Positions 6,841 through 13,944 of a stretch of 29,861 bases of DNA are shown here, in pieces. Each line of letters opens with the position of its first letter. Position 1 is the stretch's first letter. The position numbers and the translations under genes were made by a program. The notes below the pieces were generated by a model. That model did no database searches, had not been told where the DNA came from, and worked only from the letters and a program-made list of their open reading frames with translations. Source of the DNA: CAG-1000 sp964345385 (lineage in GTDB: Bacteria > Bacillota_I > Bacilli_A > RF39 > UBA660); NCBI GenBank assembly GCA_964345385.1, contig CAYFQM010000007.1, positions 1 through 29,861 of the forward strand, given 5' to 3'.

Positions 6841-7403
6841 AAATAGCTTTTGATATAGATGATACACTAACAAAAACAACTGATTTATTATTAGAATATA
6901 TTTTAAAATATGAAAATGAATATAACAATCTTTTGTATAAAAACAGAAAAACAATGTATAAAGATCTAACAGGTATAAAAGAATGCGATGACTTTTTAAG
7001 AAAATATATGGATGAAATAGCTTATAAAGTAAAATTAAATGAAAATGCAAAAGAAATAATAGATTTATTAATAAAAGAAAAGCACACTATATATTTTATA
7101 ACCGCAAGAAACAACAAATTATTTAGTGATACAGAAAAAATAACAAAAGAATATTTAAAAAATCATAATATTTCTTATCACAAATTAATTACTAACGCAG
7201 GAAGAAAATTAAATCACATTATTAATGAACAAATAGATATATTTTTTGATGATAATTACGATACTATAAAAGATATACATAAACATAATTATAAATGCTA
7301 TTTATTTAACGGTAGAAATAATTATGATATTAAAACAAATATTAAAAGAGTTTCCTCTTGGAATGAAATATATGATGTTGTAAATAATATTCAAAATGAT
7401 TGA
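6837..7403 (+). CDS. HAD-superfamily nucleotidase, 5'(3')-deoxyribonucleotidase-like
   Basis: 188 residues. HAD motif I is F-D-I-D-D-T-L-T, with nucleophile D6 and acid/base D8. Motif II is F-I-T-A-R (about residue 86), and the motif IV acidic pair is F-F-D-D-N-Y-D-T-I (about 141). The helical insert after motif I (C1 cap) and the overall size fit the NT5C/YqfW-type nucleotidases, which dephosphorylate (deoxy)nucleoside monophosphates; the exact substrate cannot be read from sequence. It starts in an ATGA overlap with pduL, so the two are translationally coupled. Its TGA stop lies within the -35 box of the following small-RNA promoter, so the two units are packed tightly. Confidence 0.8.
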   Translation: MKIAFDIDDTLTKTTDLLLEYILKYENEYNNLLYKNRKTMYKDLTGIKECDDFLRKYMDEIAYKVKLNENAKEIIDLLIKEKHTIYFITARNNKLFSDTEKITKEYLKNHNISYHKLITNAGRKLNHIINEQIDIFFDDNYDTIKDIHKHNYKCYLFNGRNNYDIKTNIKRVSSWNEIYDVVNNIQND

Positions 7404-7428
7404 CAAAAAAATCTTAATTGTTTATAAT
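7400..7428 (+). promoter_or_regulatory. Consensus sigma-A promoter of a small RNA
   Basis: TTGACA (7400-7405), exactly 17 nt, then TATAAT (7423-7428). It is the only promoter in the window with both hexamers perfect and optimal spacing. The predicted start (about 7435) coincides with the first base of the first hairpin of the RNA. Confidence 0.92.
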
Positions 7429-7434
7429 TTAATT

Positions 7435-7524
7435 AGCGTAGAGATACGCTAGAAATACTTTCTTATTAAGTATTTCAACCAAAACCCCCTGAGCGAGTAA
7501 CGATTCTAGTTACTCGCATTTTTT
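7435..7524 (+). ncRNA. Structured small RNA, ~90 nt, with C-rich unpaired segment
   Basis: The RNA has three hairpins: AGCGTA-GAGA-TACGCT (7435-7450, GNRA loop), a perfect 9-bp stem (7452-7460 with 7468-7476), and a 9-bp terminator stem (7493-7501 with 7509-7517) followed by a T-run. Between hairpins 2 and 3 lies unpaired AACCAAAACCCCCT (7477-7490), complementary to SD-like AGGGGG. No open reading frame is present. A perfect promoter plus intrinsic terminator makes it an independent transcript. C-rich exposed loops in Firmicutes sRNAs such as RsaE/RoxS pair with SD sequences of mRNAs; a similar trans-acting role is inferred. It does not resemble 6S, SRP RNA, tmRNA, RNase P or a riboswitch I know. 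Confidence 0.75.
7493..7524 (+). terminator. Intrinsic terminator of the small RNA
   Basis: GCGAGTAAC pairs with GTTACTCGC (9 bp, 7-nt loop), followed by ATTTTTTA. Confidence 0.92.
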
Positions 7525-7543
7525 ATTTAAATTATTATAAATA

Positions 7544-7552
7544 TGATATAAT
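7544..7552 (+). promoter_or_regulatory. Extended -10 promoter before the amber-split gene
   Basis: TG-A-TATAAT (TG 7544-7545, TATAAT 7547-7552), 40 nt before the ATG at 7592, with no clear -35. It is the most likely promoter of the unknown gene that follows. Confidence 0.5.
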
Positions 7553-7591
7553 ATAAATATAATTTATTTTATTAAAAACAACGAGGATACA

Positions 7592-8089
7592 ATGTATATA
7601 GAGCAGACAGCGGATTATATTAAAGCTGTAATTAAAGATTTAAATGAATTAAATAACAAATTAAAAACAAGAGAAATTGAAGATAAAATTAACAAATGTA
7701 ATAATGTTTTAAATGATGATATGCTGCTTTACGAATATTCTTTATATTATAGATTATTAATCATTCAATTAAAAACGCAAAATCTTAAACATTATGAGGA
7801 AATCCCAAAAAAATATAACAAAGAACTTGATGTAATTATGACAAAATTCGAAAAAATATATACAAAAGAATATTTTGATTCTAAAGCTGCTCTTATGCAC
7901 TTTGGCAATCCACCTTCTAAACCATACGAATTTTATGATCTTCATTGTAAATTAGATGAATTAAACTACTATAATACTAATGTTATGAAAATAATAAAAA
8001 AAGAAACAGAATTTGGAACAAATGTATTTTTAATAGAAGAAGATAAATCTATGTCTATTACTTTTGGTGGTAATGGTGATTTATATTAG
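7592..8089 (+). CDS. Unknown protein, N-terminal part of a gene split by an in-frame amber codon
   Basis: 165 residues up to TAG (8087-8089). SD GAGGA (7583-7587) supports the start. Charged, mostly helical, no signal or membrane segment, no recognised family. The last segment, S-M-S-I-T-F-G-G-N-G-D-L-Y, looks like the middle of a beta-rich domain and not a natural C-terminus. The reading frame stays open beyond the TAG for another 122 codons (to 8458), so the ancestral protein was probably about 288 residues. TAG is one G-to-A change away from TGG (Trp). The truncated product may still be made; whether it works is unknown. Confidence 0.6.
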   Translation: MYIEQTADYIKAVIKDLNELNNKLKTREIEDKINKCNNVLNDDMLLYEYSLYYRLLIIQLKTQNLKHYEEIPKKYNKELDVIMTKFEKIYTKEYFDSKAALMHFGNPPSKPYEFYDLHCKLDELNYYNTNVMKIIKKETEFGTNVFLIEEDKSMSITFGGNGDLY

Positions 8090-8458
8090 TCAATTAATGA
8101 TAATAAAAAATCAGACGAATGTGAAAACATTAGTAAAAATTTTTGTATAACCAAAGAAAATTATGCATTATTTAGTTTGTTTCAAAACTTATTTATTGAT
8201 ATAAAAGAAAAATTAGAAAAGCATAATTCATTCTTAATAGAGTTTTACACACAAGCTAGTATTAAAGGATATGACGAAGACTTTCACACTCCAAGACACA
8301 TACCAATTAGATTTAGAAATTCAGGTAGTAGATATTCACCTTTTAATACGGTTTTCATGAAAATGTATAACGATTTAAAAGAAATTGATGATATTAATGA
8401 TTATGGACATCAAATACATATAGAAGAATATATTTATACAAAAAAACTACATAAATAA
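8090..8458 (+). pseudogene. C-terminal part of the amber-split unknown gene
   Basis: This is the same frame as 7592-8089, directly after its TAG. It encodes 122 residues beginning S-I-N-D-N-K-K-S-D and ending K-K-L-H-K. It has no SD and no ATG near its start; the first in-frame alternative start is a TTG at 8177 without a good SD, so it is unlikely to be an independent gene. It contains F-H-T-P-R-H-I-P-I-R-F-R-N-S-G, and no family was recognised. Because TAG terminates other genes here (ung and the 384-residue gene), readthrough by a recoded genome is unlikely and a nonsense mutation is the simplest reading. Confidence 0.6.
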
Positions 8459-8481
8459 TTAATAAAATTTTAAAAACAATA

Positions 8482-8502
8482 TGTTATAATTAATTTAAGG
8501 AG
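8482..8502 (+). promoter_or_regulatory. Extended -10 promoter and SD of the 100-residue membrane protein
   Basis: TG-T-TATAAT (8482-8490) is followed after 6 nt by AAGGAG (8497-8502), with the ATG at 8508. The expected transcription start falls on the SD, as for pduL and the LemA-like gene. Confidence 0.6.
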
Positions 8503-8507
8503 TTATT

Positions 8508-8810
8508 ATGAAAAAGAAGCTATTAATTATTTTGATTTCTATTATGTTTATATTTATTGTTTTTATTATAGAAGAAAGCATCAGACTGAATAAATACTCT
8601 GATGCTAAACCACTAATTATATTAAAAAAAGATGTATATACACACGATAATTTTTTTAAGCAAAATCACATTTATTATAGTTTGTGTTTTAAATTAAAAC
8701 AAACCTTTATACTTGATGATAATTCTTCTGATGATAACAAAATATATTATTTATCTGGTGAAGAATTTATATTATTTAATAAACTTAAATTATGGGCATG
8801 GATTTCATAA
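8508..8810 (+). CDS. Small membrane-anchored protein of unknown function
   Basis: 100 residues: K-K-K start, one long hydrophobic helix (4-22), then about 78 residues that would lie outside the membrane. The exported part includes Y-L-S-G-E-E-F and ends L-W-A-W-I-S. There is no lipobox cysteine. SD AAGGAG is 5 nt before the ATG, and the gene has its own extended -10 promoter. It sits between two broken genes (amber-split gene and ABC remnant), so it belongs to a stretch undergoing turnover. It could be a full small gene or a remnant; no homologue is recognised. Confidence 0.55.
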   Translation: MKKKLLIILISIMFIFIVFIIEESIRLNKYSDAKPLIILKKDVYTHDNFFKQNHIYYSLCFKLKQTFILDDNSSDDNKIYYLSGEEFILFNKLKLWAWIS

Positions 8811-8837
8811 TTTAATTATTAATTAAGGTAATATATA

Positions 8838-9336
8838 TGAAAAACAATTACATAAAAAGAAGCAGAAGAAGAAACAAATAGTATATTAAATGAAGTTATT
8901 AGAGGAATAAGAGATATTAAATTATTAAACTTCAAAAATAATATTAAAAACATAGTTTCTAATAAGTTAAATAGTTTAAATGAATTATCAAATGAAGTTG
9001 ATAATTATGATGATAAATATTAATGAATTAGATGAAAAAACAATTAGAAAAAATATTTCTATAATCACACAAAACCCATATATATTTAATATGAGTATTA
9101 AAGACAATTTAAAATTAGTAAAACCTAATGCAACTCAAAAAGAAATACAAGAAACTATCGAACATATTTCTTCAGATTATACAATTATAATTATCGCACA
9201 TAGATTATCAACTATTATTAATTGTAATCCAATATATATTTTAAAAAACGGAAAAAATATTGATAAAGGTTCTCATAGAGAATTATTAAATAGAAATAAA
9301 GAATATAATAAACTTTATAAGAATGAAAATAAATAA
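8838..9336 (+). pseudogene. ABC exporter (fused TMD-NBD type) reduced to fragments
   Basis: Several pieces of one exporter survive in two frames. The original start (SD AAGG, ATG 8838) reads 14 codons then stops. A second piece (8862-9023) encodes E-E-E-T-N-S-I-L-N-E-V-I-R-G-I-R-D-I-K, the membrane-domain region before the nucleotide-binding domain. A third (8980-9336) encodes I-N-E-L-D-E-K-T-I-R-K-N-I-S-I-I-T-Q-N-P-Y-I-F (Q-loop region), joined directly to T-I-I-I-I-A-H-R-L-S-T-I (H-loop) and a K-G-S-H-R-E-L-L end. Walker A, the ABC signature and Walker B are all missing, as is most of the membrane domain, so it cannot be a working ATPase. At least three internal deletions are needed to explain it. 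Confidence 0.85.
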
Positions 9337-9359
9337 GTATTTAAAAATAAATATATATT

Positions 9360-9379
9360 TGCTATAATTGATAAAGGAG
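9360..9379 (+). promoter_or_regulatory. Extended -10 promoter and SD of the LemA-like gene
   Basis: TG-C-TATAAT (9360-9368) then, after 5 nt, AAGGAG (9374-9379) and the ATG at 9386. The 5' UTR would begin at or within the SD. Confidence 0.6.
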
Positions 9380-9385
9380 AGAAAT

Positions 9386-9925
9386 ATGAATACACTAAAT
9401 ATTGTTTTACTTATTTCATTAATATTAGTATTTGTTATATCAATCATGATAATATTGTATTTATTATTTAATGGGCAAATACAATTATTATTAACTAAAA
9501 TTAATGATTCGGAAAATCATTATAGTTTAAAACTTAAAAATAAGTATATTATAATGGTTAAACTAATAGATTTAATTAAAGAAAAACTGGATATTGATAG
9601 TAAAACTTTTACAATCATTAAAAATATAGATGAAGAAGATATTGATGACTTTAAAACAGAAGAAAAGCTAAATAAATGTTATAGAGAAATAACTGAAATA
9701 TTATTTGATAATTCTAAATACAAAAGATATAAAACACTAAAAAACGAGTTAGAAGATTATAAAAAGAACGAGTTATTTATTATATCATTTAGAACGTTTC
9801 ATAACAAATATACTCTAGAATATAATAATTTAATTAAAAAGTTTCCATATAATTTAATAGCGAAAATCAATAAATATCAGCTTAAAATATTAATTGATGG
9901 TAAAGAAATAGAAAATGAAGACTAA
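9386..9925 (+). CDS. LemA-like membrane protein
   Basis: 179 residues from the ATG at 9386, chosen for its SD (AAGGAG); upstream codons in frame have no SD. One N-terminal transmembrane helix (about 5-30) is followed by a helical domain. The C-terminal pattern F-H-N-K-Y-T-L-E-Y-N-N-L-I-K-K-F-P-Y-N, then a short I-x-K-Y-Q-L-K end, resembles the LemA family signature (R-x-Y-N-x-x-V-x-x-Y-N-x-x-I-x-x-F-P). LemA proteins are membrane-anchored helical bundles of unknown biochemical role. Conservation before residue 130 is weak, so this is a divergent member at best. The gene converges on ung with stop codons overlapping (9922-9925) and no visible terminator between. Confidence 0.6.
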   Translation: MNTLNIVLLISLILVFVISIMIILYLLFNGQIQLLLTKINDSENHYSLKLKNKYIIMVKLIDLIKEKLDIDSKTFTIIKNIDEEDIDDFKTEEKLNKCYREITEILFDNSKYKRYKTLKNELEDYKKNELFIISFRTFHNKYTLEYNNLIKKFPYNLIAKINKYQLKILIDGKEIENED

Positions 9926-10581
9926 TATAGTCTAAAATCTATTTCTTTTATTTTATTTTTATTTAAAAAATCATTTGTTTTTGAAAATGGTTTTGAATTA
10001 AAAAAACCTCTATCAGCAGAAAATGGACTTGGATGAGCAGATTTTATAATTAAATGTTTTTTATTGGTTATAAACCTTTCTTTTTCTTGTGCTTTTTTTC
10101 CCCATAATATAAATACTACTGGATCTTTTTTATTATTTAGTTTTATTAAAATATTATCAATAAAATATCCCCAACCAATATATTCATGAGACAACGCTTC
10201 TTTTTCCCTTACTGTTAATATCGTATTTAATAAAAGAACTCCTTCTTTAGCCCATTTAGTTAAATCAGTTGTTTCATTTTTAATATTTAAATCACTATAT
10301 AACTCCTTAAATATATTCCTTAAACTTGGTGGCATTTCATTTCCAAGCTGTACACTAAAAGCTAAACCATGAGCTTGGTTAGCTCCATGATATGGATCTT
10401 GCCCTAATATAACTACTTTAGTGTTTTCATAAGAAGTTAACCTAAAACAATTAAAAATATTATGATATAATGGGTAGCATTTATATTTTTGATATTCATT
10501 ATTAACTTTATTCATTATATCAGTAAATTCTTTACTTTCAAAAACATCTTTTAATATAAAATCCCAATCATTATTTATCAT
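9922..10581 (-). CDS. ung: Uracil-DNA glycosylase, family 1
   Basis: 219 residues. It removes uracil from DNA at the start of base excision repair. The water-activating loop G-Q-D-P-Y-H (60-65, catalytic D62), the uracil-binding L-L-L-N-T (116-120) and the DNA-intercalation loop H-P-S-P-F-S-A (183-189, H183) are all intact. Length is normal. The start is taken at 10581, where GGAG stands 6 nt upstream; an ATG 12 nt further up lies within that SD. Last gene of the rplI-dnaB-M23 operon, 18 bp after the peptidase gene. Its TAG stop confirms that TAG is a true stop in this genome. Confidence 0.97.
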   Translation of the reverse strand: MINNDWDFILKDVFESKEFTDIMNKVNNEYQKYKCYPLYHNIFNCFRLTSYENTKVVILGQDPYHGANQAHGLAFSVQLGNEMPPSLRNIFKELYSDLNIKNETTDLTKWAKEGVLLLNTILTVREKEALSHEYIGWGYFIDNILIKLNNKKDPVVFILWGKKAQEKERFITNKKHLIIKSAHPSPFSADRGFFNSKPFSKTNDFLNKNKIKEIDFRLY

Positions 10582-10599
10582 TTTTAACTCCATATATTA

Positions 10600-12054
10600 T
10601 TATTGATAAAGTAGAAATGGGTTCATTAATGAACCATTTTTATATACTCCTAAATGTAAATGTTTACCTGTACAAGAACCAGTACATCCCATTATACCAA
10701 TTAACTCTCCTTTTTCTACTTGTGCTCCTTTTGTAGTAATTATTTTTGCTAAATGCAAATAATCTGAAACATAACCATTACCATGATCAATTCTAACATA
10801 ATTTCCATTACCACCATTATGTCCATAAGATGCAACAAGTACTTTTCCACCTTGAATTGCATATATATTATCAGAACGAGTACCTGTTATATCTATACCA
10901 GTATGAAAATGTGCATATCCTCTAATTGGATGTATTCTATATCCATAATAAGAAGAAATTCTATATGGTTGACTAGTTGCCCATGCCCAATATGTAGAAG
11001 AACCTACATAACTAATATTATGAGCACCATATACAATTATTCTATCTACTGGTTCACTTATAACTTCTTCACTGACAAACTCATTATTTAATATAAATCC
11101 ATTCATATATTTAGTCATGTATCTTACTTTAGAATAACCTTTTATTCCTTCTTGTTTAACATACATCTCTTCAGCACTTAATCTCTTATCATATTCAATT
11201 TGAGTATCATATCCTACATCTAAATATTTAGTCTCATATGTTTCAGCAACAATATTTGCTATTGGTGAAATAGCACTTACTGTTACTTCTTGTCCAACTG
11301 CTAATAATGCATTTTCACCTACTATTTCTGGATTAGCAATTAAAAAATCAGATACACCTAATTCATTATTATATGCTATAGTATCAATTGTATCGTTTTC
11401 TTTTACTTTATATTTTTCAGTTAAATTAATAGTTCCAAACAAAAAATATCTAGATAAATCATCTGCATTAGTTATTATATCTTCTTCAGTAGATATATAT
11501 GCTTTTTTAATAGTTATATCTCTATCAAAATAAATATCACTAATCTCTGTACCACCTTCAATAATCTCTTTTTGGGTATCATTTAAATAACTTTCATACT
11601 CTTCTTTTTTGATAAATGATGTTATTGTATTTTTAACAGCTATATCTAAATCTTCTTTATTTAAAATATAAAAAGTTTTTTTATCATCCTCACCAAAAAC
11701 CCTCACCATATATCCTTCTATGGTAAACGGTTCTAAATCTTTTATTTCATTATATATTTCTCTTTCACTTTTTAATTTAGTTTTATAAGTATTTACTTTT
11801 TTTACTTCTAAACCTTCTGGCGGATATACTGTATCTACATTATATTTCTTTTTTATATTAAGTTGTTCTTTATCAATCAATTGATAAAGTTTTTCTTTTG
11901 ATTCAATTAAGCCGATATTTTTTCCTGATAAATATACCCTATAATATGAATGAGCTTTAAAGTTTTTCTCTTTAAATTCAAAAGAAAGAAAAAGAATCAA
12001 AGTGCATAATAAAATTCCCACTAATATATATTTGATATTTATTTTAGTTTTCAT
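10600..12054 (-). CDS. M23 peptidoglycan endopeptidase with LysM and G5-like domains
   Basis: 484 residues. One N-terminal transmembrane helix (about 8-26) anchors it, with the remainder outside. A helical region (about 30-200) is followed by a LysM-like peptidoglycan-binding repeat (Y-K-V-K-E-N-D-T-I-D-T-I-A ..., about 218-262), a G5-like beta domain (about 268-345) and an M23 domain (367-484) with zinc ligands H384 and D388 (H-T-G-I-D) and H467 (H-L-H-L-G-V-Y). It should cut peptide cross-bridges in peptidoglycan, so this organism has a wall. The start at 12054 has GAGG 7 nt upstream and overlaps the end of dnaB by 11 bp, so translation is coupled. Confidence 0.9.
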   Translation of the reverse strand: MKTKINIKYILVGILLCTLILFLSFEFKEKNFKAHSYYRVYLSGKNIGLIESKEKLYQLIDKEQLNIKKKYNVDTVYPPEGLEVKKVNTYKTKLKSEREIYNEIKDLEPFTIEGYMVRVFGEDDKKTFYILNKEDLDIAVKNTITSFIKKEEYESYLNDTQKEIIEGGTEISDIYFDRDITIKKAYISTEEDIITNADDLSRYFLFGTINLTEKYKVKENDTIDTIAYNNELGVSDFLIANPEIVGENALLAVGQEVTVSAISPIANIVAETYETKYLDVGYDTQIEYDKRLSAEEMYVKQEGIKGYSKVRYMTKYMNGFILNNEFVSEEVISEPVDRIIVYGAHNISYVGSSTYWAWATSQPYRISSYYGYRIHPIRGYAHFHTGIDITGTRSDNIYAIQGGKVLVASYGHNGGNGNYVRIDHGNGYVSDYLHLAKIITTKGAQVEKGELIGIMGCTGSCTGKHLHLGVYKNGSLMNPFLLYQ

Positions 12055-13387
12055 TATTTTCCTCATCTGAATAATTAGTAAATATACCCGTATTAGTTTC
12101 AAACATTAAATCTCCACTTCCTATATTTCCAGTTCTATTTTTAGCAACAATTATATTCATTTTTATATTCTTACGATTATCATAACTATTAAAATCATTA
12201 TTGTGTAAGAAAATAACTATATCTGCATCTTGTTCAATAGAACCAGAATCTCTTAAATCACTTAATTTTGGTTTTCTGTCTTTTTCAGATCTTTGTTCAA
12301 CATTACGAGAAAGTTGTGCTAAAGCAATAATAGGAACTTCCAATTCCATAGCAAGCTTTTTAATATCCCTACTTATTTCACCAACTTCTTGTACTCTTTG
12401 TCCAAAATATTTATTTGAACTAGATAGTAATTGTAAATAATCTATTACAATTAAATCAAGACCTTCATCTGAATTTTTTTTTTTTTTTTTTTTTCTTCTA
12501 ATTTCAGGAACACTCATACCACCTGAATCATCAATATAAAATTTAGCATCAGCAAATTGAGAAGTAGCTTCATTCCATCTTTTCCAATCAGAAGCAATAA
12601 ACTTACCAGTTTTAATTACATCTCCATCAATTCTACCAGTACAACCATACATTCTTTTAACAATCTCTTCTTCACCCATTTCAAGTGAAAAAAAAGCAAC
12701 TGATAAATTATCTTTTAAAGATGCATTTAATGCAATATTTAATGCAAAAGCAGATTTACCACTACCAGGTCTTCCTGCTATAATTGTAACTTGTCTTGGT
12801 GCAAACCCTCTTGTTAATCTATCAATTATATTATAACCAGTTCTAACACCAATATAATCTGTTTTCTTAGAAACTATATTATCTATTTGTTCTTGTACTA
12901 TAGGTAAAATATCTTTTAATTTTTTTATATCTTTACCCATTTTATCTTTACTAATACTTAAAATTCCCTTTTCTGCATTTTCTACTATATCTTCAACTGT
13001 ATCTTTTTCATCATAACAAGCTTCTTGAATTTCAGTAGTTTTACTAATAATATTTCTTAAAACAGCTTTATCAAATATAATTTTTATATAATAACTCAAA
13101 TTAGCAGTACTTGGTACTGAGTTGATTATTTCTGTAATATACTCAACTCCACCAACTTTAGATAATGATTTACTTTTATCTAATTCATTACATACTGTTT
13201 TAGTATCAATAGGAATATTATTTACATGCAAAGACTTTATAACCTTAAAAATCTCTTGATTTTGAGAGCTATAAAACATATCATCAGTAACTTCATCTAT
13301 AATTTTATCAAGCGCATTTTTTTCTAAAAAAGCACACCCTAATACTGACATTTCAGCATCTAAATTTTGTGGTTCCATTCTTGCCAT
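12044..13387 (-). CDS. dnaB: Replicative DNA helicase DnaB (DnaC in Bacillus)
   Basis: 447 residues, normal length. The N-terminal primase-interacting domain (about 1-110) starts M-E-P-Q-N-L-D-A-E-M-S-V-L-G. The RecA-like motor has Walker A G-R-P-G-S-G-K-S (about 204-211), Walker B L-I-V-I-D-Y-L-Q-L-L, and the S-D-L-R-D-S-G-S-I-E-Q-D-A-D block. SD AGGAG precedes the ATG. Unusually, the helix just before Walker B, normally a mixed R/K/L/E stretch, is R-R-K-K-K-K-K-K-N-S, encoded by 21 consecutive A (12474-12494 as T on the plus strand), a hotspot for polymerase slippage. It lies 8 bp after rplI and overlaps the M23 gene. Confidence 0.97.
   Translation of the reverse strand: MARMEPQNLDAEMSVLGCAFLEKNALDKIIDEVTDDMFYSSQNQEIFKVIKSLHVNNIPIDTKTVCNELDKSKSLSKVGGVEYITEIINSVPSTANLSYYIKIIFDKAVLRNIISKTTEIQEACYDEKDTVEDIVENAEKGILSISKDKMGKDIKKLKDILPIVQEQIDNIVSKKTDYIGVRTGYNIIDRLTRGFAPRQVTIIAGRPGSGKSAFALNIALNASLKDNLSVAFFSLEMGEEEIVKRMYGCTGRIDGDVIKTGKFIASDWKRWNEATSQFADAKFYIDDSGGMSVPEIRRKKKKKKNSDEGLDLIVIDYLQLLSSSNKYFGQRVQEVGEISRDIKKLAMELEVPIIALAQLSRNVEQRSEKDRKPKLSDLRDSGSIEQDADIVIFLHNNDFNSYDNRKNIKMNIIVAKNRTGNIGSGDLMFETNTGIFTNYSDEENNEN
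12474..12494 (-). repeat. 21-nt poly(A) tract inside dnaB
   Basis: An uninterrupted run of 21 T on the plus strand (A in the dnaB mRNA) encodes six Lys codons plus flanking bases. It is by far the longest homopolymer in the window, and it lies inside an essential gene. Confidence 0.95.
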
Positions 13388-13395
13388 AATAACTC

Positions 13396-13833
13396 CTAAT
13401 TAATTAATTCTATTTTTAATGTTGCTTCAACTTTTTTATGAAGATTAACTTTAACATTATGAATACCTAAACTATTAATATCATTTTCTATCTTAATTTT
13501 CTTTTTATCTATATTAAATCCATTTAGTTTTAATTCTTCTTCTATTTGTTTAGAAGAAATACTTCCAAAAACTTTATCATTAACACCAGTTTTAACTTTA
13601 AATTTTAATGTTAATTTTTCAATAGCTTTTTTAATACTATTGCACTCTTTTATTAATTCTTCTTCTTGTTGATTTCTAACTAAAATTTCATTTTCTAAAA
13701 TTAAATGACTATTTGGTGTATATTTAACTGCATACCCTTCTTTTATTAAATATTGAGCAAAACCATCTTTAACTTCTTTTATGTCATCTTTTTTTCCTTG
13801 ATTTTTTAAATCCTTAATAAAAATAACTTTCAT
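13396..13833 (-). CDS. rplI: Large ribosomal subunit protein bL9
   Basis: 145 residues, normal length. The N-terminal RNA-binding domain starts M-K-V-I-F-I-K-D-L-K-N-Q-G-K-K and continues to D-G-F-A-Q-Y-L-I. A long helix links it to the C-terminal domain (F-G-S-I-S-S-K-Q-I), the classic bL9 dumbbell. It binds 23S rRNA domain V near the L1 stalk. The start at 13833 is preceded by GGAG; an ATG 12 nt upstream overlaps that SD. First gene of the operon with dnaB, an arrangement widely kept in Bacillota. The usual upstream gdpP/yybT is absent. Confidence 0.96.
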   Translation of the reverse strand: MKVIFIKDLKNQGKKDDIKEVKDGFAQYLIKEGYAVKYTPNSHLILENEILVRNQQEEELIKECNSIKKAIEKLTLKFKVKTGVNDKVFGSISSKQIEEELKLNGFNIDKKKIKIENDINSLGIHNVKVNLHKKVEATLKIELIN

Positions 13834-13860
13834 AAAACACTCCATCTAATTAGTACATTT

Positions 13861-13869
13861 ATTATAACA
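13861..13869 (-). promoter_or_regulatory. Extended -10 promoter of the rplI-dnaB operon
   Basis: On the minus strand TG-T-TATAAT (TATAAT 13861-13866), about 28 nt before the rplI ATG. A T-rich tract stands in for the -35. Confidence 0.6.
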
Positions 13870-13890
13870 TATTCACAATCCAAAAAAAAG

Positions 13891-13919
13891 TTGTAATTAA
13901 AATAAAAATATTATATACT
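13891..13919 (+). promoter_or_regulatory. Promoter of the tail-anchored protein gene
   Basis: TTGTAA (13891-13896), a 17-nt spacer, TATACT (13914-13919), then SD GGAAAGGA (13931-13938) and the ATG at 13945. It is divergent from the rplI promoter. Confidence 0.75.
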
Positions 13920-13944
13920 TGTTCTATAGTGGAAAGGATTATTA

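Noticed and set aside
7435..7524. Riboswitch controlling the gene at 7592
   Set aside because: It ends in a strong terminator, has no alternative anti-terminator pairing that I could see, and the next gene has its own extended -10 promoter; an independent RNA is simpler.
8087..8089. Stop-codon recoding (amber readthrough or suppressor code)
   Set aside because: TAG ends ung and the 384-residue gene, and both have clear ends; no pyrrolysine or suppressor tRNA is visible in the window.
8980..9336. A real 118-residue ABC ATPase subunit
   Set aside because: Walker A, signature and Walker B motifs are absent; it is a remnant of a fused exporter.
10783..11091. Open frame opposite the M23 peptidase domain
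   Set aside because: It lies wholly inside a gene with intact catalytic residues, and has no SD and an implausible Ile/Ser/Cys-rich product.
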